Of a stretch of 18,189 nt of DNA, positions 1-6,630 are shown piece by piece. Position numbers and translations under genes: made by a program. Every line of letters starts with the position of its first letter. Position 1 is the stretch's first letter. The notes beneath the pieces were generated by a model, which worked only from the letters and a program-made list of their open reading frames with translations, did no database searches and was not told the DNA's origin. This DNA comes from Chitinophagaceae bacterium UBA3961 (GTDB lineage: Bacteria; Bacteroidota; Bacteroidia; Chitinophagales; Chitinophagaceae): NCBI GenBank assembly GCA_002385265.1, contig DGDD01000211.1:1-18189 (forward strand), written 5' to 3'.

Positions 1-18
1 CAGCGGTCGCAGCGGCAA

Positions 19-32
19 CGCAGCGTATCCTC
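19..32. repeat. Short repeat word B, left copy
   Basis: The 14 bases CGCAGCGTATCCTC match exactly the reverse complement of positions 2813-2826 on the other side of lon. The bases before it (1-18) are GC-rich and carry the related, irregularly spaced motif CAGCGG. It lies outside any gene I can see. It is one of three words shared by both flanks of lon. Confidence 0.6.
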
Positions 33-64
33 ATGCTTCTTGCATTACTAACTTAAAACTCACG

Positions 65-85
65 AAGCCCGCGAAAAAGTCGCGA
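65..85. repeat. Short repeat word A, left copy
   Basis: This 21-base stretch (core GCCCGCGAAAAAGTCGCGA) matches the reverse complement of 2847-2867 with two mismatches. It belongs to a family of TTCGCG/TTTGCG words that I associate from memory with intergenic DNA of Bacteroidota. No coding function is visible. Confidence 0.6.
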
Positions 86-103
86 GGCCACTCATCTTCA
101 CCT

Positions 104-140
104 ATCCTTTAATCCTTAAATCCTGATCCTGATCCCGCCA
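104..140 (-). repeat. 37-bp repeat R, left copy, overlapping the 3' end of lon
   Basis: Read on the minus strand, this 37-base unit matches 2633-2669 on the plus strand with only two mismatches. The inner 24 bases (104-127 against 2646-2669) are identical. It is built from GGAT words spaced mostly 6-8 bases apart. The unit covers the lon stop codon (109-111) and the nine codons before it, so the C-terminal Ala-Gly-Ser-Gly-Ser-Gly-Phe-Lys-Asp tail of Lon is encoded by repeat sequence. Confidence 0.75.
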
Positions 141-2526
141 ACGCCACCTCCAACACCTGCTGCATCGTTTTCACATAATGAAACTCCAAACCTTTGATAA
201 ACCGAGCATCAATTTCTTGGATGTCTTTTTCATTCTGCCAACAAAGCACAATTTCTTTCAAGCCGGCTCGCTTGGCTGCTAATACTTTTTCTTTTATACC
301 TCCTACCGGTAACACCTGCCCTCTCAAGGTGATCTCTCCTGTCATCGCTAAAAAAGGTTTCACCCTTCTACCGGTGAGCAAAGAAGTAATGGCTGTAAGC
401 ATGGTAACACCGGCACTAGGACCATCCTTCGGAACAGCTCCTTCAGGAACGTGTATATGAATGGTTTTCGTTGAAAACAATGCCGGATCGACTCCGATCT
501 TTTTAGTATTGGCCTGAATGTAACTAAGAGCAGTAGCTGCACTCTCCTTCATTACATTGCCTAAATTACCGGTAAGTTTCAATTCGCCTTTGCCTTCACT
601 CATTGTTGATTCAATGAATAAAATATCTCCGCCTACATAGGTCCAAGCCAATCCAACCGCCACTCCGGGCATATTGGCAACTTTATAAATATCATTGCTG
701 TACCTCGGCTTGCCCAATATTTTCTCAACATCGACTGCTGTTACATTTGATTTCACCTTGTCCTTTAAGGCCAATTCTTTTGCTTCAAATCGCATGATCG
801 ATGCCAATTGACGATCCAATTCCCGTACCCCACTTTCTCTTGTATAATCTTGAACAATTTTCTCCAACACCTTATCATTGAATTTCAAGTTCACATTTTT
901 CAAACCGTGAGCCTCCAATTGTTTGGGAAGCAAATGACGTTTGGCGATCTCTACTTTTTCTTCGACAGCATATCCATTTAAATCAATGATCTCTAAACGA
1001 TCACGCAATGCCGGCTGAATTTGCTGCAAGTTATTTGCAGTGGCTATAAACAATACTTTACTTAAATCGTACTCTAACTCAAGATAGTTATCGTAAAAAC
1101 TGTGATTTTGTTCGGGATCCAACACTTCCAATAAAGCAGAAGAAGGATCGCCACGAAAGTCATTTCCAATTTTATCGATCTCGTCGAGGATCATTACCGG
1201 ATTGGACGATTTAATCTTTCGTATCGATTGCAATACTCTACCGGGCATAGCACCAATATAGGTTTTACGATGCCCGCGAATTTCGCTTTCATCGTGTAAG
1301 CCGCCCAAACTCAATCGAACATACTTTCTACCTATCGCGGCCGCAATGCTTCTGCCGAGCGATGTTTTACCAATTCCCGGAGGACCCACAAAACAAAGTA
1401 TCGGACTTTTCATATCTCCCTTCAACTTCAATACAGCTAAGTATTCAAGTATGCGTTCCTTTACTTTTTCCATTCCATAATGATCTTTGTCTAACACTTT
1501 TTTCGCTTTCTTAAGATCATAAGAATCTTCGGTATAGTCTTCCCATGGAAGATCCAGCATCAAATCGAGGTGATTGTATACAACTGAATAGTCGGGTGTA
1601 CTGGGGTGCATGCGCTCTAACTTTTCAACCCCTTTTTTAAATGCATCTTTTGCAGCTTGTGGCCATTTTTTTGCCTCTGCTTTTTTCTGCATTTCTTTCA
1701 ATTCACGCTCATTGGTATCGCCCCCCAACTCCTCTTTAATACTTTTCAATTGCTGCTGCAAGAAGTACTCTCGCTGTTGCTTATCTAGTTCCGTTTTTGT
1801 TTTATTGGTAACCTTATTCTTCAGCTCTGCAAACTGTAATTCTCGTTGCAACAGTTGCATCAATAAATCGGCACGAGCTTGCAATCCATTGGTACGTAAC
1901 AATTCTTGTTTCTCTTTCAGGTCAGTATTCATGTTACCTGAAACGAAATTGATCAGAAACGAAGGACTTTCAATATTCTTAAGAATGATTGAAGCTTCAG
2001 TTGGCAAATTCGGACTCAACTGAATGATCTGTGTAGCGAGGTCTTTGATATTCGAAACATAAGCTTCAAAATCAGTTCCGCTAGGTACTGCATCTTCGTG
2101 CAATACTTGGATCTTAGCTTTAAAGTAAGGATCTTCTTCTGTGATCGCTATTAATTGAAAGCGCTTCTTACCTTGAATAATAACGGTAGTGCCACCGTCC
2201 GGCATTTTGATCAACTTCACAATCCTCGCTACCGTTCCTATTTCTTCTAAATCGGCCGGACCGGGATCTTCAACATTCGGATCTTTTTGTGCGGTTACCG
2301 CTACTAATTTATCCGTCTTGTATGCTTCATTAATCGCTTTAATGCTTTTATCTCTTCCAACGGTAATTGGCAGTACTACTCCCGGAAACAAAACCGTATT
2401 GCGTAAGGGCAGCAAGGGCAATACTTCAGGAATCACCGCATCAGCCGTATCTTCTCCATCCTGTTCATTCAAAGGAATCATGGGAATAAAATCCATTTCA
2501 TCCTCCGGACTCAAATTAAATCTCAT
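109..2526 (-). CDS. lon: ATP-dependent Lon protease
   Basis: This is a cytoplasmic AAA+ serine protease that unfolds and degrades damaged and regulatory proteins as a hexameric ring. The 805 residues are normal for a bacterial LonA. In order there is an acidic N-terminal extension (1-33), the LON substrate-binding domain (about 34-230), a helical/coiled-coil linker (about 230-345), and an ATPase domain with Walker A GPPGIGKT (381-388, Lys387) and Walker B VMILDEID (444-451). The C-terminal protease domain has the catalytic dyad Ser704 (in PKDGPSAG) and Lys747 (in GGIKEK). The ATG at 2526 gives the expected N-terminus. The gene stands alone, with no close partner on its strand. The last nine residues (AGSGSGFKD) lie within a dispersed repeat and are probably not a conserved part of the enzyme. 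No HAIR/CIRCE heat-shock operator was recognised upstream. Confidence 0.98.
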   Translation of the reverse strand: MRFNLSPEDEMDFIPMIPLNEQDGEDTADAVIPEVLPLLPLRNTVLFPGVVLPITVGRDKSIKAINEAYKTDKLVAVTAQKDPNVEDPGPADLEEIGTVARIVKLIKMPDGGTTVIIQGKKRFQLIAITEEDPYFKAKIQVLHEDAVPSGTDFEAYVSNIKDLATQIIQLSPNLPTEASIILKNIESPSFLINFVSGNMNTDLKEKQELLRTNGLQARADLLMQLLQRELQFAELKNKVTNKTKTELDKQQREYFLQQQLKSIKEELGGDTNERELKEMQKKAEAKKWPQAAKDAFKKGVEKLERMHPSTPDYSVVYNHLDLMLDLPWEDYTEDSYDLKKAKKVLDKDHYGMEKVKERILEYLAVLKLKGDMKSPILCFVGPPGIGKTSLGRSIAAAIGRKYVRLSLGGLHDESEIRGHRKTYIGAMPGRVLQSIRKIKSSNPVMILDEIDKIGNDFRGDPSSALLEVLDPEQNHSFYDNYLELEYDLSKVLFIATANNLQQIQPALRDRLEIIDLNGYAVEEKVEIAKRHLLPKQLEAHGLKNVNLKFNDKVLEKIVQDYTRESGVRELDRQLASIMRFEAKELALKDKVKSNVTAVDVEKILGKPRYSNDIYKVANMPGVAVGLAWTYVGGDILFIESTMSEGKGELKLTGNLGNVMKESAATALSYIQANTKKIGVDPALFSTKTIHIHVPEGAVPKDGPSAGVTMLTAITSLLTGRRVKPFLAMTGEITLRGQVLPVGGIKEKVLAAKRAGLKEIVLCWQNEKDIQEIDARFIKGLEFHYVKTMQQVLEVALAGSGSGFKD

Positions 2527-2556
2527 AGTATTCTTTAAAATGACAAATTAGCAGCA

Positions 2557-2573
2557 ACGCCTCTGTTAGGCGT
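2557..2573. promoter_or_regulatory. Small hairpin upstream of lon
   Basis: ACGCCT and AGGCGT pair around a 5-base loop (CTGTT), about 30 bases upstream of the lon start codon. It has no T-tract in either direction, so it is not a terminator. It could be a 5' untranslated hairpin or an operator near the lon promoter. The role is inference. Confidence 0.3.
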
Positions 2574-2632
2574 CTAAACCGCTGTACCCTAAGATAGTCA
2601 AGATTAATGCCATTTCAAGGAGAGGTGCAAAT

Positions 2633-2669
2633 TGGCAGGATCAGTATCAGGATTTAAGGATTAAAGGAT
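2633..2669 (+). repeat. 37-bp repeat R, right copy
   Basis: This is the inverted partner of 104-140, with 35 of 37 bases matching and the 24 bases at 2646-2669 identical. GGAT recurs at 2638, 2650, 2658, 2666 and 2675, so the periodic pattern continues just past the unit. This copy lies wholly between genes, 107 bases upstream of the lon start. Confidence 0.75.
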
Positions 2670-2812
2670 GAGCAGGATAATTGGTGAATGAAAGAATGTG
2701 GGAGTGAGAGAATGGGGATAGAAGACAAGGAGAAAGAACAGGAGGAGGAACAGGGAGAAGATAATTCGTGAATTGGATAGTTGGAGAATGGGGAAAGAAC
2801 AAGAACAGGTGG
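2670..2812 (+). repeat. Purine-rich strand-skewed stretch with repeated words
   Basis: Over about 140 bases the plus strand is nearly all A, G and T, with C at only about seven positions. Words recur: GAGAATGGGGA at 2708-2718 and 2784-2794, and GAACAGG at 2736-2742, 2748-2754 and 2803-2809. No start codon here leads to a protein that looks real. It joins repeat R to words A and B. Confidence 0.45.
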
Positions 2813-2826
2813 GAGGATACGCTGCG
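2813..2826. repeat. Short repeat word B, right copy
   Basis: GAGGATACGCTGCG is the exact reverse complement of 19-32. It sits at the end of the purine-rich stretch. In this flank, read away from lon, the order is R, B, A; in the left flank it is R, A, B. The modules have therefore been shuffled, not copied as one block. Confidence 0.55.
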
Positions 2827-2846
2827 CCGCCGCGGTCAGAAAACCT

Positions 2847-2867
2847 TCGCGACTACTTCGCGGGCTT
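2847..2867. repeat. Short repeat word A, right copy, within TTYGCG repeats
   Basis: This matches 65-85 in inverted orientation with two mismatches. It is part of a longer near-periodic series running to about 2880, in which TTCGCG, TTCGCG, TTTGCG and TTTGCG follow each other at 9 to 11-base steps. Confidence 0.55.
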
Positions 2868-2886
2868 TGCGGACTTTGCGGTGAAC

Positions 2887-2914
2887 AAAAAGGCCCCGCA
2901 AAAACTGCAGGGCC
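2887..2914 (-). terminator. Intrinsic terminator after the PorT-type barrel gene
   Basis: On the minus strand, GGCCC/GGGCC (2892-2896 with 2910-2914) and GCA/TGC (2898-2900 with 2906-2908) form a stem with one C/A mismatch and a 5-base loop. A run of five T follows on that strand (complement of 2887-2891). It lies 26 bases beyond the stop codon at 2940. Confidence 0.75.
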
Positions 2915-2939
2915 CTATTACCAAAAGTTGAGTTGCTAT

Positions 2940-3527
2940 TTAGAACAAGTTCAATCCAACATACAATTGCCAACCACGGCTTTTCCAAGAAGTTTGTTGA
3001 GAGATATCACCGATATCATTCAAACCAATGGCATAACGTGCACCGGCTTTAATTCCACCTAAATTCAACTGTGCACCACCCAACATAGAGAAGTCGCCTT
3101 TAGCAAATGCTTCTTGACCATTGTTCAACAAAGTTTTGCTGTCATTGATCAAGATACCAAATTGAGGGCCCACTTGGAAGGTAAGTAGTTTAGATGGGCT
3201 CAAGTTCAACAGCACCGGAATTTGCAAGTAATTCAACTTAACATCTTTACTGTTCTGAGAGTTAGGAATTACTTGATCAATATCAGTAGCTGTTTGATAA
3301 TTACTTTGGCTCCACAACAATTCGGGTTGAATACCTACTTTCTTACTGAAGTTCACTGTTGCAAATGCACCTAAGTTATAGCCGAATTTGAACTCATCTT
3401 TAAATGATTTGTCGTCAATTTTCATCAAGTTCGCGCCACCTTTGATACCCACATGGAAGCCTTGAGCAAAACTGGCTGTAGTCATTACTAATGCAACGGC
3501 TAATACGGTCAGGAATTTTTGTTTCAT
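2940..3527 (-). CDS. PorT-family outer-membrane beta-barrel protein
   Basis: This is a probable small outer-membrane beta-barrel of the PorT/OmpA-like type (outer membrane protein beta-barrel domain). With the ATG at 3527 it has 195 residues and begins with a clean signal peptide (MKQKFLTVLAVALVMTTASFAQG, cut after about residue 21). An upstream in-frame ATG at 3563 would put 12 residues before this signal peptide, so I prefer the inner start. The mature part opens with HVGIKGGANLMKI, the first strand typical of the family. It contains alternating hydrophobic strands and ends in VGLNLF, a C-terminal aromatic residue as expected for barrel insertion. It has no enzymatic motif. It lies 102 bases downstream of another probable barrel gene on the same strand and ends at a terminator. 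The substrate is unknown. Confidence 0.8.
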   Translation of the reverse strand: MKQKFLTVLAVALVMTTASFAQGFHVGIKGGANLMKIDDKSFKDEFKFGYNLGAFATVNFSKKVGIQPELLWSQSNYQTATDIDQVIPNSQNSKDVKLNYLQIPVLLNLSPSKLLTFQVGPQFGILINDSKTLLNNGQEAFAKGDFSMLGGAQLNLGGIKAGARYAIGLNDIGDISQQTSWKSRGWQLYVGLNLF

Positions 3528-3629
3528 GTTATTGATTATTTGTTTCAGAGTATAAATTTTCAAGTATTATGCCAATGGAAGTTTTGAGTTGTTAATTTAA
3601 ATTAAAACCTAAACAATCGAATTTTCAGT

Positions 3630-4640
3630 TTAAAATGCTATGCTACAGTTTAATGAATACACTACTGTAAAAGGTTCGCTTGCACCTTGTACCAAGTAAT
3701 AATCAAACAATACTTGTGGCTGAATGAGGAGCTTACCTGTCATGTAACTTCCTCGTATGATTGCACTCGCACTTTGCAGGGCAAAATTCGACTGATCGCT
3801 AATATCTGAATTAGACGGAAGCGCATTGGCGCGAATAATATTATTAGAAGAATAAGACGTATTGAATCCGTACATCTGTGTGCCCATGCTCAACATGAGA
3901 ACCGGAGTAAGCGTAAACAAATCATTCTTTCCAAATATCTTCTCAAAATCAAAATTCTTTCTAACAGAAAGCAACACACTAAAATCTTGAATATTCTCCG
4001 TATTCTTTACATTCACATAATAGCTTCGGGTTGTTTGCAAACGACGCAAGTACAATATCTGCTTTTGTTGCTCATAGGAGGTTTTGCTTCCCCAACCGTA
4101 ACTCACACTAATGGTAGGCCTCACCCACCATTTCTTATAAGAGAAGTAAGCATACAATTCATTTTGAATGGGAGTAGTATAAAAACTTACTGAGTCCTTG
4201 GTGAAAAACCTCGAATAAGCCAAACCCGAAGAAAATCCGGATCGAATGAGGTCGTACGAGGGGCTAATGGACCCCTGATAAAAACTAAATTTATTATTAT
4301 CGGTGGTTGAATAGGCTTGCACACTTAATCCTAAGCCCGATTTATGTAAGTATCCAATACTAGGAGAAAACATTAATTTTTTCTGTGTATTGAGGTATAC
4401 TGAACTGTTCGATTGCGAGGTATAAAATCCGGTACCGAAACCGAGTCCGATATAGAACTGACTTTTTGGTTTACTGATAGAATCAAGGAAACTGTCGAAC
4501 CCTTCTAGTAAAGAGTCGAGAATAGCCGTGGTGTCCCCTGTTTTAAAAAGGGAATCCAACTTGGTGGTTACCTGACCGGATGCCGGTCGGGCAGTCAATA
4601 AGCACAGAAGGCACAAGAATGCCCACAATGGTTTCTTCAT
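3630..4640 (-). CDS. Putative outer-membrane beta-barrel protein, function unknown
   Basis: I do not recognise a named family. The 336-residue product starts with an N-terminal signal peptide (MKKPLWAFLCLLCLLTARPASGQ, cut near residue 22). A short polar segment with repeated LDSLL-like words follows (about 25-57). From about residue 60 there are alternating Tyr/Ser/Phe-rich strands, beginning QFYIGLGFGTGFYTS, and the protein ends in Phe (CSIAF). This pattern suggests an outer-membrane barrel. No Cys lipobox follows the signal peptide, so a lipoprotein is unlikely. A good Bacteroidota promoter lies just upstream (4664-4692), so it is probably transcribed on its own or together with the PorT-type gene behind it. 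The barrel assignment rests on composition and ends only. Confidence 0.7.
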   Translation of the reverse strand: MKKPLWAFLCLLCLLTARPASGQVTTKLDSLFKTGDTTAILDSLLEGFDSFLDSISKPKSQFYIGLGFGTGFYTSQSNSSVYLNTQKKLMFSPSIGYLHKSGLGLSVQAYSTTDNNKFSFYQGSISPSYDLIRSGFSSGLAYSRFFTKDSVSFYTTPIQNELYAYFSYKKWWVRPTISVSYGWGSKTSYEQQKQILYLRRLQTTRSYYVNVKNTENIQDFSVLLSVRKNFDFEKIFGKNDLFTLTPVLMLSMGTQMYGFNTSYSSNNIIRANALPSNSDISDQSNFALQSASAIIRGSYMTGKLLIQPQVLFDYYLVQGASEPFTVVYSLNCSIAF

Positions 4641-4663
4641 GGAGCCAGCTTAGGGTAATTTGA

Positions 4664-4692
4664 CAAATATAACGTCTTTTAGAACCGTCAAA
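4664..4692 (-). promoter_or_regulatory. Bacteroidota-type promoter for the 3630-4640 gene
   Basis: On the minus strand, TATATTTG (complement of 4664-4671) fits the -7 consensus TAnnTTTG. TTTG (complement of 4689-4692) lies 17 bases upstream as the -33 element. The start codon at 4640 is 23 bases downstream, so the 5' leader would be short. Confidence 0.6.
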
Positions 4693-4711
4693 TTGCCGAA
4701 AGTTTAATACG

Positions 4712-5941
4712 TTATGTTAATTCTATAACGGTTATTTCCGGCAAAATCCCTACCCTACCCGGATATCCAATAAATCCAAAGCCTCTATTTACGTAAAGTT
4801 TTTGATTTTCTTGCTCATATAAGCCCGCCCACTGCTCGTACATATACTGCACCGGGCTCCATCTGAAACCGGGTAATTCTACCCCGAATTGCATTCCATG
4901 GGTATGGCCGGCCAGCATTAGGTCTATGTCTTTGTATTCTTTTCGAACCTCTGCATCCCAATGGCTTGGGTCGTGGCTCATCAATATTTTGAAAGGGTGG
5001 TGACCGGCCCCTTCGTAGGCTTCTTTCATTTTACCATATTTCGGGAAACGCCCCTTTGCACCCCAGTTTTCGATTCCCAAAAGGGCTATGGAGTGGCCGT
5101 CTTTTTCAAAAACAACGTGTTCATTCATAAGCAAACGCCAGCCCATATCGGCATGAACTTGCTTTAAGCGCTCCAAATTAGCTTTTTTCGCGTCCGGACT
5201 AGGCCATTGAACATAATCGCCATAATCATGATTTCCTAAAGTAGAATAAACACCCATAGGCGCCTGCAGCTGAGAGAATAGGTCTTGATAATGCTCCATT
5301 TCGGTGGCCTTATCGTTCACTAAATCCCCTGTAAATAGAATCAGATCAGGCTTTTCTGAAAGGATTTTCTCGATTCCTTTTGAAACAGCCTTCTTATCAG
5401 TAAAACTGCCCGAGTGAACATCTGAAATATGTACGAGTTTGAGACCTTTGAATGGTGCGGGTAAATTGGGGTATTTCAGGCTGACCTTTTTTACCTGATA
5501 ATTGTATTTGTTATTGAACCCGTAAAGCAGGGATCCGAAGATTCCACCACCCACAGCAATTCCCAACCAACTGATAAAAGTAGAACGGGAAATGGGCTCT
5601 CCTACAGCTCGAGCCGTAGCCGGACGCACTTTTTCAGTCAACCAAATGATTATTCGTCTTATGTCGTCTACACTTAAGAAAATCGCAATGATCAACTTCG
5701 CAATAAATAACCCTATAATGATAGCGTAAACATTGTTTTTGCGAAAGGGGAGAAAGTCCATATAGGGCATTAACAATAAGGACAAAACAGCTCCAATAGA
5801 TAAAGTCCAATACGACCAAAAGATAACTGTTCTCCATCGATTTGACGCTGAAGCACTTACCCATTTAATACCTTGGAAAACATACACATCTAACACCACC
5901 ATGATCGCCAATACGATCCACAAAAATCCCGAATTACGCAT
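4712..5941 (-). CDS. Membrane-anchored calcineurin-like metallophosphoesterase
   Basis: This belongs to the calcineurin-like phosphoesterase superfamily, YkuE/YaeI-like. The 409-residue protein has about four membrane segments in its first third (about 5-23, 38-60, 70-91 and 122-142), followed by the catalytic domain. All metal-binding motifs are present: DVH (Asp174, His176), GDL (205-207), GNHD (236-239), SHD (His323) and GHTH (345-348). Such proteins hydrolyse phosphomono- or diesters with two metal ions. Some relatives act on UDP-2,3-diacylglucosamine or other envelope lipids, but the substrate cannot be read from this sequence. The stop of the FMN reductase gene lies 22 bases before its ATG, so the two are probably co-transcribed. 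Confidence 0.9.
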   Translation of the reverse strand: MRNSGFLWIVLAIMVVLDVYVFQGIKWVSASASNRWRTVIFWSYWTLSIGAVLSLLLMPYMDFLPFRKNNVYAIIIGLFIAKLIIAIFLSVDDIRRIIIWLTEKVRPATARAVGEPISRSTFISWLGIAVGGGIFGSLLYGFNNKYNYQVKKVSLKYPNLPAPFKGLKLVHISDVHSGSFTDKKAVSKGIEKILSEKPDLILFTGDLVNDKATEMEHYQDLFSQLQAPMGVYSTLGNHDYGDYVQWPSPDAKKANLERLKQVHADMGWRLLMNEHVVFEKDGHSIALLGIENWGAKGRFPKYGKMKEAYEGAGHHPFKILMSHDPSHWDAEVRKEYKDIDLMLAGHTHGMQFGVELPGFRWSPVQYMYEQWAGLYEQENQKLYVNRGFGFIGYPGRVGILPEITVIELT

Positions 5942-5963
5942 ATTGAGTTGTTTTAATATTCAA

Positions 5964-6473
5964 TTAGAAAGCTATGAATTCCTCGATTTGCAAATCGACG
6001 GCACGACTGGTTTCTTGATCTAAATTTAATACACCGTTGATAACCAATAAATCGACCCGCGAAATGGGCAATTTGTTAGGGTGAACAACGGCTTTTAAAT
6101 AGTGTAGAATTCCGGTCATGTGTTCCATGCCTCTGAGGTTTCCTGCTCTACCAGACGAAACACCCACCAATAATACTTTTTTTAGGTACCAAGTTCTTTT
6201 ATAATCGAGCAGATCGATCATTAACTTCAGAACGCCCGGAACGCTTCCATTGTATTCGGGCATCACAAAAATAAATTTTTGAGCAGGTATAAAGAGACGC
6301 TCTTGAAGTTCCAAGAAATCGGGTGTTCGTTGAAACCATTTAAAGCCTTCTAATGAGTACAATTCGCAGGATTTGCCGGCCTTTGTGAGTCGGTTGAAAT
6401 ACTCGGTTGCAACTTTAATACTGGCACTGTCGAGCCGGTTGGTACCGGAAATGATGAGGTATTCAGGGTTCAT
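5964..6473 (-). CDS. NADPH-dependent FMN reductase family protein
   Basis: This 169-residue flavodoxin-like oxidoreductase belongs to the FMN reductase (SsuE/YieF/azoreductase-like) family, which transfers electrons from NAD(P)H to FMN, quinones or other acceptors in the cytoplasm. It shows the phosphate-binding loop SGTNR (9-13), the family motif PEYNGSVPG (72-80) that contacts the flavin, and a second glycine-rich loop SSGRAGNLRG (106-115). The length is normal. It is the first gene of a likely two-gene unit with the metallophosphoesterase and is divergent from the UPF0173 hydrolase. Nothing in the sequence gives the physiological acceptor. Confidence 0.9.
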   Translation of the reverse strand: MNPEYLIISGTNRLDSASIKVATEYFNRLTKAGKSCELYSLEGFKWFQRTPDFLELQERLFIPAQKFIFVMPEYNGSVPGVLKLMIDLLDYKRTWYLKKVLLVGVSSGRAGNLRGMEHMTGILHYLKAVVHPNKLPISRVDLLVINGVLNLDQETSRAVDLQIEEFIAF

Positions 6474-6506
6474 TTAAAATAATCTAACAAAGCTTGTAGC
6501 TTTTGG

Positions 6507-6538
6507 TTGCCACAATTTATGCCGAAACCTTAAATTTG
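6507..6538 (+). promoter_or_regulatory. Bacteroidota-type promoter for the UPF0173 gene
   Basis: TAAATTTG (6531-6538) fits the -7 consensus exactly, and TTG (6507-6509) sits 21 bases upstream. Transcription would begin near 6545. A 6-bp inverted repeat with a 3-base spacer (AAAGCT TGT AGCTTT, 6489-6503) lies just upstream and could bind a regulator, but it is short enough to be chance. Confidence 0.55.
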
Positions 6539-6555
6539 CCACCTTGTCATCAAAA

Positions 6556-6630
6556 ATGAGCAAGCATTCACCCGCAAAACCCATCAACAGCGAAAATTCA
6601 ACCATTTTTAACCAACAAAAAAGTGTATGA
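6556..6630 (+). CDS. Possible 24-codon leader ORF overlapping the next gene as ATGA
   Basis: An ATG at 6556, about 10 bases after the predicted transcription start, opens a frame of 24 codons (MSKHSPAKPINSENST... to ...FNQQKSV). Its TGA (6628-6630) overlaps the hydrolase start ATG (6627-6629). The peptide is polar and has no signal or membrane segment. The ATGA overlap is the classic arrangement for coupled translation, and the hydrolase start has no clear Shine-Dalgarno site of its own. A frame of this length can arise by chance, so I treat it as a candidate leader peptide. Confidence 0.35.
   Translation: MSKHSPAKPINSENSTIFNQQKSV

Larger units (their letters stand above)
2527..2939. other. 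413-bp intergenic region made largely of repeats
   Basis: I see no convincing gene here. Going up from the lon start, it holds a small hairpin (2557-2573), the right copy of repeat R (2633-2669), a purine-rich plus strand (2670-2812), repeat words B (2813-2826) and A (2847-2867) with further TTTGCG words to 2880, and the terminator (2887-2914) of the minus-strand gene that ends at 2940. The lon promoter must lie in the part nearest 2527, but I could not fix a good TAnnTTTG element. Confidence 0.7.

Noticed and set aside
104..2669. lon with its inverted flanking repeats as a transposon
   Set aside because: There is no transposase and there are no target-site duplications. lon is a normal chromosomal gene and the repeats are of a dispersed intergenic type.
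2781..3062. Open frame of 93 codons on the plus strand
   Set aside because: It runs through the purine-rich repeats and words A and B, across a terminator for the opposite strand, and into the PorT-type gene. Its composition is not protein-like.
3528..3563. Upstream start for the PorT-type gene
   Set aside because: It would place a charged 12-residue stretch before an intact signal peptide, so the inner ATG is preferred.
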